DNA of 64,000 nucleotides from Blastocystis hominis. Taxonomy: Eukaryota > Sar > Bigyra > Opalinata > Blastocystidae. A program made the position numbers and the translations under genes. Of this stretch, positions 35,101-45,639 are shown in pieces; the stretch's first letter is position 1, and every line of letters starts with the position of its first letter. The DNA is taken from NCBI RefSeq assembly GCF_000151665.1, contig NW_013171821.1, positions 379,929 through 443,928 on the forward strand, read 5' to 3'. A model generated the notes under the pieces. The model did not search any database. It saw only the letters and a program-made list of their open reading frames with translations, and was not told the origin of the DNA.

Positions 35101-36580
35101 AGGCACAAGTGCTTTAAAAGATAAAGAGCGATGAGCAAATTGTTATCATGCGATCCTATGAGAGACCTTATTATCGTGTTAAAGAAGATGGAAGGGTTTG
35201 TAATCGTATCGTCAATTGGAACCTTCTGCATATCGTAAATGTCCGAGTACAGCTGAATGATTTTCATTACCTCCATCACATCCATCGGGATTATCTACAC
35301 GTTCTCGCACACCCATGCAATCTACGTTTTGACTGAGCGTTAGATACCACAATCGCATTGGATATAAGACAATGCCCGACATTGCTTTCATCTTATCTTG
35401 CGTGTAGAGATAGCAAAAGCTCGAAAAGAGTTTCAGAATCCTGGCATAATATGCTAGACAAAGGAAAATGTCCTACACATGATCCCCCAAAAAACACAAT
35501 AAAACAGGCTCAATATTCTCCATGAGCGAATGCAGAATGTTCCGAGAGGTGATGGTTTCGAGCACATCGATATAGAGAGAAGACACGCGAGCTTCGCAAT
35601 CGTATCCACAACTGCATCGATCCAAAGAACGGCAGATATTCGGCCGAAAAAAGAGAAGGTTGTGCGTGTAGGTGAATCGCAAGGGTTCGAGTAACGGCGT
35701 CGCATCGTTGATCGACATAAGAAACGCACGGTTAATCACATGAGGTGAGAAATCTTTGATGGAGATGATGTCAACATTGGACTGGTCATTTTGCTGATAT
35801 GAACTAGCGGACATACGCACACCCACTCGAATCACCTCCAATTTTGTGGTCTGCTCAATGCTCATGATGAGGCCTCGCTTCCAAACAGTTTTATTGTGCT
35901 CCTTCACGGCAATATCCACAATCTCGCCAACAGAGAGTGAATTGAGCCAGTAGTTGAAGTGAATACGAAAGAATGGGTATGGAATCGATAACCTCCTGTC
36001 CATGATGCCGACAGCTTTTGTTTTACCATCCTGAGAAGACTTTTCCTGGATTGATATACTTTTATGGTTCACTGAGCAGACTACATATTCCTTTTCCTTG
36101 AACATTACAGTACTTCCATTGAAAAGATAATACCGGGGAAGATCCTCTTCTTTCACACATGGAATATCACTCAAATAGGCTCTTTTGACTGGGTCAAGTA
36201 GTTTTTCTAGTTGGTTGATCCAGAACAACTCATTGTCTGGATTGTTGAGCGTGAACAGCATGATATCGCAGATTGAGCTATATACCTCCATAATTTCTCT
36301 AAAATTAACAAAAAGAACTGCAAAAACGAGAGATTTTCATCTTCTGTAGTCTTGCTTAGCAAATCATCGATAACTATGATAGAATCATCAAAAATATCAA
36401 ACTTCCTTCAAGGTCTTGTAAATTGGTTTGGGTGATTTGGGAGACATCCCTATTATACTCTAGAAAGTCGTTGAGATAGACTAGTATGTTCTGATACCAC
36501 GGATTCTCTAAAGTTTAGCCATACTTTTGTGGGATACTGGAACTTTTCTTCGAGAACAACAAGCGATTAATAACATCCAT
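29146..36580 (-). CDS. Giant ubiquitin-specific protease (USP9X/USP34 type)
   Basis: Removes ubiquitin from proteins. The catalytic USP domain lies in the exons at 30.8-31.74 kb. It has the Cys box (GLVNEGCTCYLNSLLQ), a KQEDAHEYLN stretch, two zinc-binding CxxC pairs (CPNCG, CETCG), LFVHLKRFEFD, the His box (THAGDANGGHYMSYI) and the FNDQEV Asp. The domain is closed by KCAYLLLYEK across a 31-nt intron. The catalytic residues are all present. About 1,500 residues precede it and 500 follow, all Leu/Phe/Ile-rich helices as in the HEAT-like flanks of USP9X/USP34. Introns of 29-36 nt were checked at 31.75, 32.35, 36.3 and 36.4 kb and at 36508-36537. The start ATG at 36578-36580 (MDVINRLLFSKK) is the best candidate but earlier exons are possible. 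Confidence 0.85.
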
Positions 36581-36925
36581 AGAAAAGTTACTCTCGATAA
36601 GAATATAAGTTTAGTCGTTAAAGTCTCACTATTAAAAATGTTTTGAATCAAAGCTGAAGAATCTGGTTTCTCACAATTTTGATGTGTACAAAAGTGATCA
36701 CACTATTTATATCCATCCATAATTGACCAAGCCAATTGGAGGTTTTGCCGTAGGATTAAAATAAACAATATTCTATGCGAATTTTAACAGAAATCATATA
36801 TAAAGAAGCATTCTACATACTATCTGTAGAGTTTCGAAATATCAGGTGGCGGTAAAGTTGTTTATTGGACCATTTCTGATAATTGCCATTTCTATTATTT
36901 TTGCTTTCTATTTGCCTGATATTTT
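36581..36925. promoter_or_regulatory. Divergent 5' region, USP / secreted protein
   Basis: About 345 nt of AT-rich sequence; nothing specific recognised. Confidence 0.35.
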
Positions 36926-38779
36926 ATGATTCGGAATCGTGAATTACTGATATTGATTTCATCTTTGTGTCTTTCATTGATCGCCATTTTACTAAACCTA
37001 AAGCCAAGCAAGAATTCTGTATTTTTAAAATACACATATCACGTAGATCACGAATTCTCCAGTGGTAGTCGTTTTCCCGAAAGACAAGGTAAATCCTGAA
37101 GTTCGGAACGGAGATGTGGTCAGCATTGATGAAAATGGACATTTAAAGCAAGGAGCAGGAACGACTATATACCGCAATATCCAAGAAATAAAAAATAAGA
37201 CGATGTACCATCTTCATACTGTGGCAATTGGAGAGACCATTCATGTTGCGCAATACGATAGTGAAATGCTAGTTTCTGTAGTAGACCCCCATACGGATGC
37301 TATTATTGCTACCGAGACATTTCCTCTTCCTATTATCGAAGGCTCTTCACATAATATCGATGATCTAATAGTGTTAAATGGCAATATCGTTCTTTCTCTA
37401 GGAAATAAGCATTGCGTACCTTGTCGTGTTGAATATGTGAACAATTCTATTCAAGTTGAATTCGGAAAAATCACTCAGCCGATACCCATGATGACTATTC
37501 AACCAGAAATGAGAGTATTGAACGATACATGTGCAGTCATATCGTATTATGGAGTAAACAACAGGATTACTCTTGTAGCTGGATGTCTCACTGATAATGA
37601 TAATGGCATGGAAATGAGATGGGGTGAAATACACGAGTATTCTGATGATTACATTTTCCATGATATCATTGGGTTTTCTGGAACGAAATTCATGGTAGTT
37701 CATGCTCGCGTTCCTTGGTGGTCCGCTTCTTCGCAAATGGGAAAGAGCACCCTATTGAATAATGCTGAAAGGCAGATGGAAGCAATGGATAAAAATAGCA
37801 AGAAAACAGATTCTCGAATTCACTATGGACTAGGAACATTACATGCTAATTTGAGTGTTTCTGTTGGAGAGATCTATACAATTGATCAGAACAGCTTTGG
37901 TTTTATGGATATGGCACAGTAGACGTCTTTTTGTACTGTATAAAGTGTAGTTTGGACGAGCAGACCGTTGTTCTGACATTCATTAACGAAGGCTTAATGA
38001 ACGCAATGGAATCGATTTTGTTCAAGTACAGTGAGAAAACCGACAAACTTACTGTCGCCAGTTCCATCTATCACCAGAATAGTGGGGCTCAGTCAACAAC
38101 GGGAGGTTTATACTCGTTTATCAAGTGCAGAGCCTTCTCCCCCACTCGATTTGGTGTAGGATTTTGTGAATCATTTTATAATAATTAGGTTTATTATGCT
38201 GATGTTGCTGCCATGACTTCTCCTGTACTCTCCATTGTAGATGTGACTCCTGCTGGAGATCTCATTCCTTTTGGTCCTGAATTCCAAATTTCACCAGCAG
38301 CACGCGATGTTGACCGATCATATTATTGGACAAATCTTGCGCCAACCACAGCACACCGCTTTTTTGTGATGGAATCACTTACGACAAATGGAGGAGCTGT
38401 ATTGGTAGATAATGTGATAATAATTCTTTAGGACTGGGCCCATGGAGAGATCCATGTGGGAGAGATTTACGCTTCTCCTTTAGGAGTCGTCTCTTCACTT
38501 ACTTCAACGACTGCAACTGTAGTCACTAGTGGAGTTGTGAAAACAACGATTCCTTTAGTACAAGGAAAAGAGTATTCTGGCAACTCCAATGGAGAATTAA
38601 TCGAGGGACATTACGCAGGACAGATTAACGCAGAGTCGTATCCACTCTATGTCCAAAAAGGCGATATTGACCAAATTCTAACCACAGAGAATTTTGTTGG
38701 GATAGCAATATCCGAAGATCAGTTGCTTGTGGGAGTAACAGATAAGATATCTTTATATCGTTTTTGTTTCACAAAGTAG
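36926..38779 (+). CDS. Secreted or membrane-anchored beta-rich protein, unrecognised
   Basis: The start ATG at 36926-36928 gives an N-terminal hydrophobic segment (LLILISSLCLSLIAILLNL), a signal peptide or anchor. Four introns (28, 32, 33 and 27 nt; the last at 38405-38431) restore one frame of about 570 residues. It is made of short beta strands with frequent Gly, Thr, Val and Asn and few Cys. Two pieces resemble phage tail and collar proteins in style: the start (NGDVVSIDENGHLKQGAG) and the end (GDIDQILTTENFVGIAIS then EDQLLVG). The same kind of G-x-V/I-A-I-S ending recurs in bacterial and phage beta-prism domains. That similarity is my impression only. An extracellular adhesive or structural role is inferred. 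Genomic TAG stop at 38777-38779. Confidence 0.7.
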
Positions 38780-39023
38780 TAATTTCGTTGGGATATGTAT
38801 ATTTTCAATCAAGAATAGAAAGTGTAACAAACATGATACAACAATTACCAAAACTAGTCGATCGTCATTCAGTATTCTAAGCATTTAATAGAATAGTAGA
38901 CATATGTAATCAATAAATATATAGAAGCTTTGGTAACTATTAATTTCCATTTTACCAGTATAACAGAATGCAGTAGGTAAATCAACTCACTCGATATTGG
39001 GGTTATTTAAGCCATATCATTAA
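38780..39023. other. Convergent intergenic region
   Basis: Between the secreted protein gene (+) and a MORN/LRR gene (-). Contains a minus-strand octamer at 38826-38833, about 190 nt past the MORN/LRR stop, which may serve it. Confidence 0.4.
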
Positions 39024-40371
39024 TCATTTTTGTCTACTATCCAGAACAATGATATTGAATCCGTAAAATGAATCTCCTCTTTTATTATCATTTATTTTCA
39101 AACCTGGAAGATCTAAAATAGAAAAACCTTTGACTATCTACTCCTCAGAATTATAGAATTCGTGGAATCATATGATCCATATAGTGCCGAGCAACTTAGT
39201 TCAATATGACGTAAATAAGGAAGATCTACACATTTTATAAACTATTATGTGTTTCATACTTTCAAACACAATCAACTTGGCGCGAGAAAATGCATTACTG
39301 CCCAGAAGAATAGTTCTAACATTAGGCAAATCTACAGCACACAGTTGTTATTAGTTTAATACCTCGAATTACAAACGAACTATAATAGAAATTGTATGAA
39401 TCACTTTCAATTGTACCAATATGAATGGATTGTAATTGTGTACAATTCTTCAATTCAAAGTCGCCTCCAAAATCACTGAAACTGCATCGACCAATTTGAA
39501 TGGATTCCAATGATTCACAATTCAATATGTGGAATGATTTCGATTCATCATTTCCATATTGATTCCTTTTCTGAGTAAATGAGTTCTTGCCAATTTTGAT
39601 AGTTTTCAATCGATTCAATCCATCGATTTTGAATGTTTTCACTGATCCAAAACAATCATTGCCAATTTCGATTGATTCTAAATTATACAACAATGAAACA
39701 TCCCAATCAACCAATACACAATTGTCACTCAGTTTCAAATGTTTGATTCCGATATTCATTGGTTTGCTTCCATCTCCTTCATATTCTTCAATATCACTTT
39801 CAATTCCATTATACCATTCACATTCATTCACTAATTTACCATATCGATCATACACTTTTCCAATTCCAAATCGATTATCATCACACCAATATCCTTCATA
39901 TTCAATACATCCATTATTATGATAACTCGTTCCATATCCAAATCGTTTCCAATTGATCATTATGCCCTTGTACACCAATATTCCATCATCATCATACATT
40001 TCACCATATCCAAATGGAATTCCAAACTTGTTTTCTGTCAATACCAAGCCTTCAAATCGACTTCCATGATCCAAATCCACGATTCCTTCTTCTACTACTA
40101 CAATGGATTGTTGTTCATTATATGAAATAGCACCAATTTGATGATTTCCAATCACTTTCAACACTTTCTGCTCATTGAATACAAATCCTTGATTCATGAA
40201 TACTCCATTATTGAATTGCAATACTACACATTGTCTATTAATCAAAATGAGTGAAATCCAGCCATTTAGTTTCATTTGTTTACCCAAGCATCCTTGCACA
40301 TTTTGAATAATGGAACTATCAATATGATAGTTACTAATAACAGAATTGACAAAATCAGCAAACTTTTGCAT
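39024..40371 (-). CDS. MORN/leucine-rich-repeat protein, full-length paralogue
   Basis: Starts MQKFADFVNSVISNYHI at 40369-40371. MORN-like repeats follow (FGYGEMYDDDGILVYKG, FGYGTSYHNNGCIEYEGYW, FGIGKVYDRYGKLVNECEW), then BspA-type LRRs (LESIEIGNDCFGSVKTFKI, LKTIKIGKNSFTQ, LESIQIGRCSFSDFGG). Three terminal LRR exons begin after 31-, 34- and 29-nt phase-1 introns at N/D-L-P, exactly the design seen in the gene at 25900. It ends with LDSRQK and a TGA at 39024-39026. Paralogue of the truncated copy at 27957-28469 (N-terminal half about 95% identical) and of the decayed fragment at 9345-9690. Function unknown. Confidence 0.78.
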
Positions 40372-42294
40372 GGAACTAAAAAGAAATATGAGAAAAACCT
40401 AAAAACACAAAAAGAGATCTTGTTTAAATAGAAAAAGAATATTCTTCTCATATACCAAAAATACTGCACTATTAGTATAATTCTTGTAAATTATAATAGA
40501 ATAAACATAGTTCATATTATTACGTTTGTTCATACAGCGTTTTCCGCTCAAGTGTTTTTAGCATAGAATCTTTTGTGTATACAGAGTATAAAACACATAT
40601 TAACAAGTACTATTACTTACCACCTATCATTACTCAAACTTACTGCTATTTTTCCAATATACACTTAGTCTAATATTATATATATATGGAAATAGTCAAT
40701 GGATCATCAAATATACAAGAAATTAAAGAAACAACATGTGATAAGGAATAATTGCACAAAGCATTTAATGTCATTTTTTAAATATATATATATATGAAAG
40801 TTACCATAAAGAAACAATATGAATTGCTCTATATCTGAAATTTCGTAGAAGAGTATCGAAACTTGCGATTTTCTTTTTTCAATAATAATGCTTTGTCAAA
40901 GGGTTTAATTGATCATATGTCAACTAAACAAAAGGAAATACTACACACAAATTCTTCTGTTGATCATGTCTTCTTTTTCCCAAATTCATAACTATTACAA
41001 TTAGGGTTATTATATGCCGGATAAGGTTCAAGATATTATTGTTTCTAATTACTTACTTCCCAATTCCAATTTGAGGGCATTAAACAGCATCCTTTGCATA
41101 GCTCGTATCATAATTATAAGTTCAAGTCATGATCTGATCCTAGAAATCATTATCATTTACACAGAATACAGGATATTTCACCAAATGTTTACCAACCTTT
41201 ATATTCACACTAGTAGAAGCAAAACAAACATTCTTGATTATCTGAGAGAACATGCTTGTTCCTTGAACCTTGTACCCATTCGTGTTAAGATCAATCAATA
41301 TTGAATAATGTAATCGTGTTTTTCTCAGCGCAGATTGTATTCAAACAACGTGTGTTTACTTGATAATAAAGTCCAATAACATAACCAAGAGTTAGTACTT
41401 TTTGCTCACAATCATAAAAAGCAATATAATTCTTAATTACATAAAACTCCTTAAAATAACTGAACCATCTCCAATTCTTGTTTTTGATTACACTATTCTC
41501 CTATACCTTAACCTCTATCCTTCACGATACAAAATTCCATCAAATATGTACAACGAATCGCCAAATGCATTCGAGTTATGTTAGTTGCAAAAATAACCGC
41601 CTACTGAAAATAGTGCTCTTCATTTCTTTCAAACTCTAGATATAGAGTACTACTTAAAAATTAACCAAAAAAGAAAAGTATGGCAAGGAATACTGCCTCG
41701 CAATGACCCCAATGCTTGTTTATATCGTATTCATTCCTGTGAAATAAATTATTCACATGAAACTATCGCCAAGTGATGGTAATTAAACAGACTCCAACAA
41801 AAGATCAACTTATCAGACAGCATATAATTCTTATTGTACATTTTTCTTCATTTAAAAAGTTTGATTCACTGTATATAATGAGAAACAGATTAAGAAAAAA
41901 GCATCGAAAACTCTGTGTTCATCAAGATTCATAGGGTTACACTTTTAAACCTTTGATCCTCTGTGAAACAATCTGAAATAGCATCCAATTTTATACATGG
42001 GATTACCTACTGATGTTATCCAATAATTAGTAGTGGTACATGTTTCCAAAGTCTATGCTCACTATTTTTATAATAATCTACTGAACGAAAAGATTCAAAT
42101 GTTAACAACTCTCCAAATCAGCAATATGGTTCATCTTCACAAAGATCGAATGCCGTTTATCAAAATTCCCCAAAAAACACTAGCTGGAGTGGATTACAGA
42201 TTGGATGGGCCTCCACAAATTCAATATGAAAGGAAACAATCAAGACACTTCTAATGTATACGAGTCATTACTCTTTCTTCGTCTGGCATTATAA
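40372..42294. other. AT-rich stretch without a supported gene
   Basis: About 1.9 kb, with TATATA runs near 40.68 and 40.79 kb. Frames at 41014-41304 and 42033-42254 (+) are short, low-complexity and match nothing I know. I see no RNA gene or repeat family member. Confidence 0.5.
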
Positions 42295-42302
42295 AACAAA
42301 CA
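42295..42302 (-). terminator. TGTTTGTT octamer of the NRS/ER gene, making its stop
   Basis: Exact octamer on the minus strand. The coding T at 42307 is 4 nt upstream and in frame as the first base of a codon, so poly(A) addition gives TAA. Confidence 0.8.
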
Positions 42303-42306
42303 AAGC

Positions 42307-43372
42307 AATTCTTCTTCAAGCCAAGATTCACCTGCATTCGTTCGAACACATGCACAATAGATTCCTTAATGGGCGGGACTTCCAGACCCAATTCTCTACA
42401 CTTTGTAACCAACTTGGTTGCATCCAATTCATTATTCGATCGTCCCGCAGCCAGCACCTTCGCCTGCTCCTCCAAAGAGAAGTTCTTGTACGTGAACGAT
42501 TCGTCGATGTACTTCTTGTACAAATCCAAAATCTCGTTGTGCGAGATCACTCCCGGATTCGTAAAGTTGTATACTCCCTACATTCGATCGAGTTCGATTC
42601 GGATACACGACAATCATGGAGCGTTAATTCAATACTGATCGGAAGAAGATCGTACAGGACCGACATCGAGTTCGGAATGTTCACCACTCTCTCGTATTTG
42701 CTGATTTTTGTTATGAAGTTCCGCGGGGAGAGGTCGTCCGAGATGGGCATGCGCACACGCAGGATCAGCACGTTCGAGTACACCTTTTGAAGCTGGTGGT
42801 GAGTTGAGAGGAGAAAAAGGAAACCTTTTCGGCCATTGTTTTGGTGTAACTGTAGAAGCTGCCAGAAAAGTTGGGCTCGTCTTCTTCAGTGAAGCCTTTG
42901 CCGCTGCCCAGAGGATGTTCAGCGTCGTACTATGGGATTGGCGGGATGAAATAAATACTTCATAGATGCAACCCGTAGCATAGACAGTGCAGGGAATGTT
43001 TCGGCGGAAACATGCGTCTGTCAGAGCCACAGTGCCGACAACATTGACTCTGATCGTGAGAAAACACGCTTGGAACTACCTCACAACATCCTCCTTGTGG
43101 GACTCACACCAGTCGACGTTCGGTCTTCCCGTCTATGATCAGCAAGAAATTATTATTCTTTACAAGTCCAGCGGCATTAATAACATAGTCCGGCTTGTAC
43201 TTATCCAATTCAGCGCATACATCCTGCGTATTCTCCAATCTGGATTCAGCTCGGTAGACCGTGAATCCGCGATCCTCCAGAAGCTTAATTACCTGCCCTC
43301 CAATCCAACCGTTTTTTCCGAATACCAGAAACGATTTCTTGATGTAACAAAACGAATGATACTGCTTACCAT
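42307..43372 (-). CDS. Nucleotide-rhamnose synthase/epimerase-reductase (NRS/ER, RmlC-D-like bifunctional)
   Basis: Converts UDP- or dTDP-4-keto-6-deoxyglucose to the L-rhamnose nucleotide by 3,5-epimerisation and 4-reduction. Short-chain dehydrogenase fold: FGKNGWIGGQVIKLLE (NAD(P) site), NAAGLTGRPNVDWCESHK, YATGCIYEYD, GSFYSYTKTMAEK (Tyr-x-x-x-Lys), LRVRMPISDD, PRNFITKISKYERVVNIPNS, YNFTNPGVISHNEIL and RSNNELDATKL. All match plant NRS/ER. Introns of 29-38 nt lie between these blocks. The initiator ATG (43370-43372) is followed directly by a 32-nt intron. There is no genomic stop at the right place; the coding sequence ends GLKKN and TAA is made by polyadenylation at 42307. About 290 residues, the normal length. 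Confidence 0.9.
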
Positions 43373-43472
43373 ATTACTGCTTATCAATTGACTTGAAAAT
43401 GACTATTCAAAATCTTGAAATAGCTCATATTTGGGGCATACTTCTTCTATCAATTTAGATCATTCGATATCG
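43373..43472. promoter_or_regulatory. 100-nt divergent promoter region
   Basis: Only 100 nt between the start codons of NRS/ER (-) and PSMA1 (+), so both promoters and 5' UTRs are packed here. No motif singled out. Confidence 0.5.
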
Positions 43473-44439
43473 ATGCACGGAAATAAATACGATACAGATG
43501 TCACGGTTTGGTCTCCCGAAGGAAAACTACATCAAGTCGGAAACTTCGCTTTCATGGTATAGTTTAGGTAAAATATGCCACGGAAGCCGAAAAGCAAGGA
43601 AGTGCATGTTGTGGAATTCGTACGAATAAATATGTCGTTCTCGGTGCTTTCCGCAGGTACTCTGTATTTTGGTTGGATAATTGAATAGACGGCCAAACGA
43701 GCTTGCTTCATACCAACGAAAGATCGTAGAAATCGATACACACATGGGAATCGCAATGTCCGGTTTAACTGCAGATGCGAGAGCACTATCGAAGTATTTC
43801 ACTTTCGGTTGCGACCACCATTAGATATATGAGAACAGAATGCATGGACCACGAGTACGTATATGGAAGAAAGATGCCTATGGAGATGCTGGTTCGTCAA
43901 GTAGCAGAGAGTGATTTTTTAAAAATACTTTTTTTCTGATGTCTAGAAGAGCATTTCTGTACTCTCACATACGAACGTCGTCCTTACGGTGTTGGTTTGT
44001 TGATCGGCGGTGTGGACGTTTTTCTTTCCTTCTTTCGTTGATTTCCTTCTAGTCCAAAGGTCCTCATCTCTTCCATACATCTCCCTCTGGCGAGTACCTC
44101 GAATACAGTGCGTGTACGATCGGTTCTCGCAGCCAGAGCGCGAAGACAGCTCTGTCTCGACGTTTTTTGAACGAAGAAACGAACGTGGTGACGGTGAGCG
44201 ATGATTGTATGAATGGAATGGAATGGAGTGAAGAGCAGTGACGCTCGACGAGCTGATTAACATCGTGCTGGATGCGTTGAAGGGCTGCGTGCAGGGCGAT
44301 TCAGTAGGAAGCGAAGAAAGGAGTGTGATGCAGAAACTGACAAAGGAAAACTGCTCGGTAGCCGTGGTGGGAGTGGATTTGCCGTTCCGCGAATTGAGCG
44401 AAGAGGAAATCGCGCCGTATGTGAATGCTCTGACCCAGT
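43473..44439 (+). CDS. PSMA1: 20S proteasome subunit alpha-6 (PSMA1)
   Basis: Structural subunit of the outer alpha ring. Starts [21 protein letters not shown], the alpha N-terminal signature. [68 protein letters not shown] and [16 protein letters not shown] follow. The last exon contains [18 protein letters not shown]. Introns of 31-36 nt are used, including one that was hard to place (32 nt, just before LTLDELIN). The C-terminus is Pro-Tyr-Val-Asn-Ala-Leu-Thr-Gln. The genomic frame continues for over 110 nt into sequence without proteasome similarity. T44439, 4 nt before the octamer, plus the tail gives the stop. About 255 residues, normal for the family. Confidence 0.93.
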
Positions 44440-44443
44440 GGAT

Positions 44444-44451
44444 TGTTTGTT
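44444..44451 (+). terminator. TGTTTGTT octamer making the PSMA1 stop
   Basis: Exact octamer. T44439 is the first base of the codon after CAG (Gln), followed by GGAT and the octamer. Confidence 0.85.
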
Positions 44452-44723
44452 TGAAAGAAATGAGAGAAAAAGGAATGGAAGTGGATAAATGGGGTTGGCA
44501 GAGCCGAAGAGGATTTGTGAGAGGAAATAAAGCAAGCGGTGCTTCTCACTAGACATTGCTTTACATGAAAGAATGAGGTTTGGTGTGTTGTTCCAGTCCA
44601 TTTCTTGTGGCTTCTGTGCAAATCGAATCATGAATTCCAGACAATACACCGTTCAGTTATCATTTCTGCATTGTAGTCCTCGTTTTGTCGAGAACAGTCA
44701 CAAAACATTCAATTCCGTATACC

Positions 44724-44731
44724 AACAAACA
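44724..44731 (-). terminator. TGTTTGTT octamer of the small membrane protein gene
   Basis: AACAAACA on the plus strand, 10 nt past the TAA at 44742-44744. Confidence 0.65.
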
Positions 44732-44741
44732 CAAGATCAAA

Positions 44742-45326
44742 TTAGTGTGTGGATTGAGAGAGAATATCGCGCTCCAAATCGATTTGCGGCTCGATTGCGA
44801 AGAAATCCGAGTCCTCTTTGATCGTTCGCAGATGCTCGTAGGGGGTGTAAACCTCCTCTTCGCTCGGAGCAGCAGATACAGACGACTCTTCCATTCGCTT
44901 TTTCAAACCTACACTTCAAAAATCGCAGAGACAACCACGATCTGCATAATCTCCGTTCTGTGTGGAATTCAGCTTTTTCTAATAGTAATTGCTAATATAG
45001 ATAACGAATACCATCAGAATTCCATACATCTTTTTGCTGGGAACAATGTCAAGGGCAGGATCACAAATTGCTAGGAATTAGAGAATGCACACAAATCAAT
45101 AGGGTACCATTCACTGTTTTTAACAGGTCCAGATTGGAACCGACTTCAATAAAGGTACCTACAGGGATTACACAAAGAAAACACTCTATACGAATCGCTT
45201 TCTTGTTAATAAAATATTTGTTTTGTCTAAATTCACGGAGGATCGAAACACCATCATCCACAGACTTCAGACTACACTTTCATACCTAGAGCTCTTTCCT
45301 ACTTTTCCATAGCTTCGTTGATCCAT
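44742..45326 (-). CDS. Small membrane protein, unrecognised
   Basis: Starts MDQRSYGK (ATG 45324-45326). A short intron leads to SVDDGVSILREFRQNKYFI, followed by a Lys-rich turn and hydrophobic stretches (IECFLCVIPVGTF, and KMYGILM before an intron). The C-terminus is well defined: KRMEESSVSAAPSEEEVY, then IKEDSDFFAIEPQIDLE and a TAA. The middle exon joins (44.9-45.1 kb) are not settled, so the number of membrane spans is unclear (one or two). About 130-150 residues. The codon pattern of the acidic tail and the octamer 10 nt beyond the stop support a real gene. Confidence 0.55.
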
Positions 45327-45639
45327 AATTTTGGTTTATCGATCTCTTGGAAGGACGGGGCCTTGGTAAAGAAGGGAGTAAGCTATGAGCATCAACTCAC
45401 AAAACTACACTGTACAGGGGTTTCTTCACTCACTAAATAGGCGGACTGACTGGTAATAACACGACCAAGTTTGGAAGAAACTACATGTCATCAGAACGTG
45501 TTCATTTTTACATAAGCGACAGCCTCCTCTCGGAACCAAACACTTTGCGAAAGAGAGCATAAGAAAACGATTGAAATGAATGTTTTCTGAACAAACTCCA
45601 ATTTTAGTTACACAGAATAGAACAATTAGTACGTACAAC
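45327..45639. other. Intergenic, no gene seen
   Basis: About 310 nt between two minus-strand genes; no motif recognised. Confidence 0.4.

Noticed and set aside
41014-41304. Plus-strand frame of about 96 residues rich in Ile.
   Set aside because: Composition only; no motif, neighbour or end signal supports it.
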